DNA of 5,430 nucleotides, taken from NCBI GenBank assembly GCA_003532715.1, contig DOEZ01000498.1, positions 317 through 5,746 of the forward strand, read 5' to 3'. Origin of the DNA: Planctomycetaceae bacterium. GTDB taxonomy: Bacteria; Planctomycetota; Planctomycetia; Pirellulales; Thermoguttaceae. This document shows, in pieces, positions 4,878 through 5,430 of this stretch. A program made the translations under genes and the position numbers. The notes under the pieces were generated by a model. It saw only the letters and a list, made by a program, of their open reading frames with translations. It was not told where the DNA came from and searched no databases. Each line of letters opens with the position of its first letter. Position 1 is the first letter of the stretch.

Positions 4878-5430
4878 TCAGAACTGTCGTTCGTACTTTC
4901 GTCTTTCGACCAAATCCTCGACGAGGTGCTTGGCCGCATCTCGGCCGCCGATGCCGAAGGCGATCGCGGCGGCGACGGCCACCGCTCCAAACGCCAAGGC
5001 AAACGCCATGTTGACGATGTCGGTGGCCAGACCCATCTGGCGCAGGGCCATGGCACCGGCGAGCACCCAGATCGAAATCTGGGCGACGGGGGCCAGGATG
5101 TGGGCCTGTCCCATGTCGGTCGCGCGAATCGTGTTGGCGACGACCTTCGCGATGTAGATGCCCAGGCCGAAGACGATCAGGCCGACGATCACCTGCCCGG
5201 CGAACACCAGGAACTGGGCCATCAGGTCGGTGACGGCGTCGAATCGCAGCATCTGCATGGCCTGCATGACCGCCAGCAGGATAACGCCGACCAGGACGAG
5301 GTAGCCGACGATTTGCGAGGGGGTCTTGCCGGTTGGGACCGACGAGCGACGCACGCCGAGGTGCGACCAGACCCGATCGAAGCCGACGCCCTCGAGCAGG
5401 CTGGTGACCAGCCCGGCCACGATCCGGCCG
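4878..5430 (-). CDS. MscS-type TM-helix membrane protein, N-terminus beyond the window
   Basis: At least 184 codons of an integral membrane protein are present, running off the right edge. Counting from the in-frame GTG at 5418-5420, hydrophobic helices lie at about 37-58, 69-92, 107-126 and 136-157. The C-terminal segment, with AFALAFGAVAVAAAIAFGIG followed by GRDAAKHLVEDL, and the earlier LLEGVGFDRVWSHLG match the conserved TM-helix repeat (PF05552 type) annotated as mechanosensitive ion channel proteins. The chain stops 19 residues after the GIGGRDAAK motif, so it lacks the cytoplasmic beta domain of true MscS channels. The codons before the GTG (reading G-R-I) stay open and fit the family, so the GTG is internal and the real start is outside the window. 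Such proteins are presumed to act in the cytoplasmic membrane, but channel function is inferred from family naming only. Confidence 0.85.
   Translation of the reverse strand, partial: GRIVAGLVTSLLEGVGFDRVWSHLGVRRSSVPTGKTPSQIVGYLVLVGVILLAVMQAMQMLRFDAVTDLMAQFLVFAGQVIVGLIVFGLGIYIAKVVANTIRATDMGQAHILAPVAQISIWVLAGAMALRQMGLATDIVNMAFALAFGAVAVAAAIAFGIGGRDAAKHLVEDLVERRKYERQF

Noticed and set aside
5418..5420. GTG as the true start of the membrane protein
   Set aside because: The frame remains open to the window edge and the codons before it fit the TM-helix family, so the start is outside.
1..5430. CRISPR array or tRNA/rRNA genes
   Set aside because: The repeats are few, widely and irregularly spaced, and lie in gene gaps; no cloverleaf or rRNA sequence was found.

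Overview
The window looks like a chromosomal segment of a GC-rich planctomycete. This is inferred from four things: an ECF sigma gene overlapping a gene whose product carries a DUF1559-type pseudopilin domain, weak or absent Shine-Dalgarno sequences at most starts, many short two-component or single-gene units separated by long intergenic gaps, and copies of a GC-rich intergenic repeat of a kind I associate with planctomycete genomes. No marker gene fixes the species.

Layout. Positions 1-49 hold the right half of an intergenic repeat. It is followed by an orphan beta-class DNA methyltransferase (111-1055, +). A second, apparently complete ~130 bp copy of the repeat (1144-1275), bounded by an 18 bp perfect inverted repeat, separates it from a zinc-ribbon membrane protein with a DUF2500-like tail (1311-1979, +). 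A 401 bp non-coding stretch (1980-2380) ends in an extended -10 promoter candidate overlapped by a perfect 7+7 dyad. That promoter faces an ECF-type sigma factor (2381-3031, +), whose 3' end overlaps by 8 bp a 343-residue anti-sigma/pseudopilin fusion (3024-4055, +). A strong hairpin built from two inverted copies of the repeat core (4062-4124) fills the convergent gap before rpsR, ribosomal protein bS18 (4183-4458, -). Upstream of rpsR come a structured leader, a plausible promoter, a long interrupted hairpin (4639-4722) and another ~130 bp repeat copy (4749-4877). That copy ends exactly where the stop codon of an MscS-type TM-helix membrane protein begins (4878 to the window end, -, N-terminus missing).

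How the genes work together. The only clear functional unit is the sigma/anti-sigma pair: translational overlap, a cytoplasmic anti-sigma-like N-terminus, one membrane helix and an exported pseudopilin-like sensor domain imply an envelope-responsive regulon switch. The most interesting point is that the fused pseudopilin part keeps a prepilin-peptidase-like G-F...D junction at its helix start, so proteolysis at that site is a testable activation route. The remaining genes look like independent housekeeping or accessory units separated by members of the repeat family.
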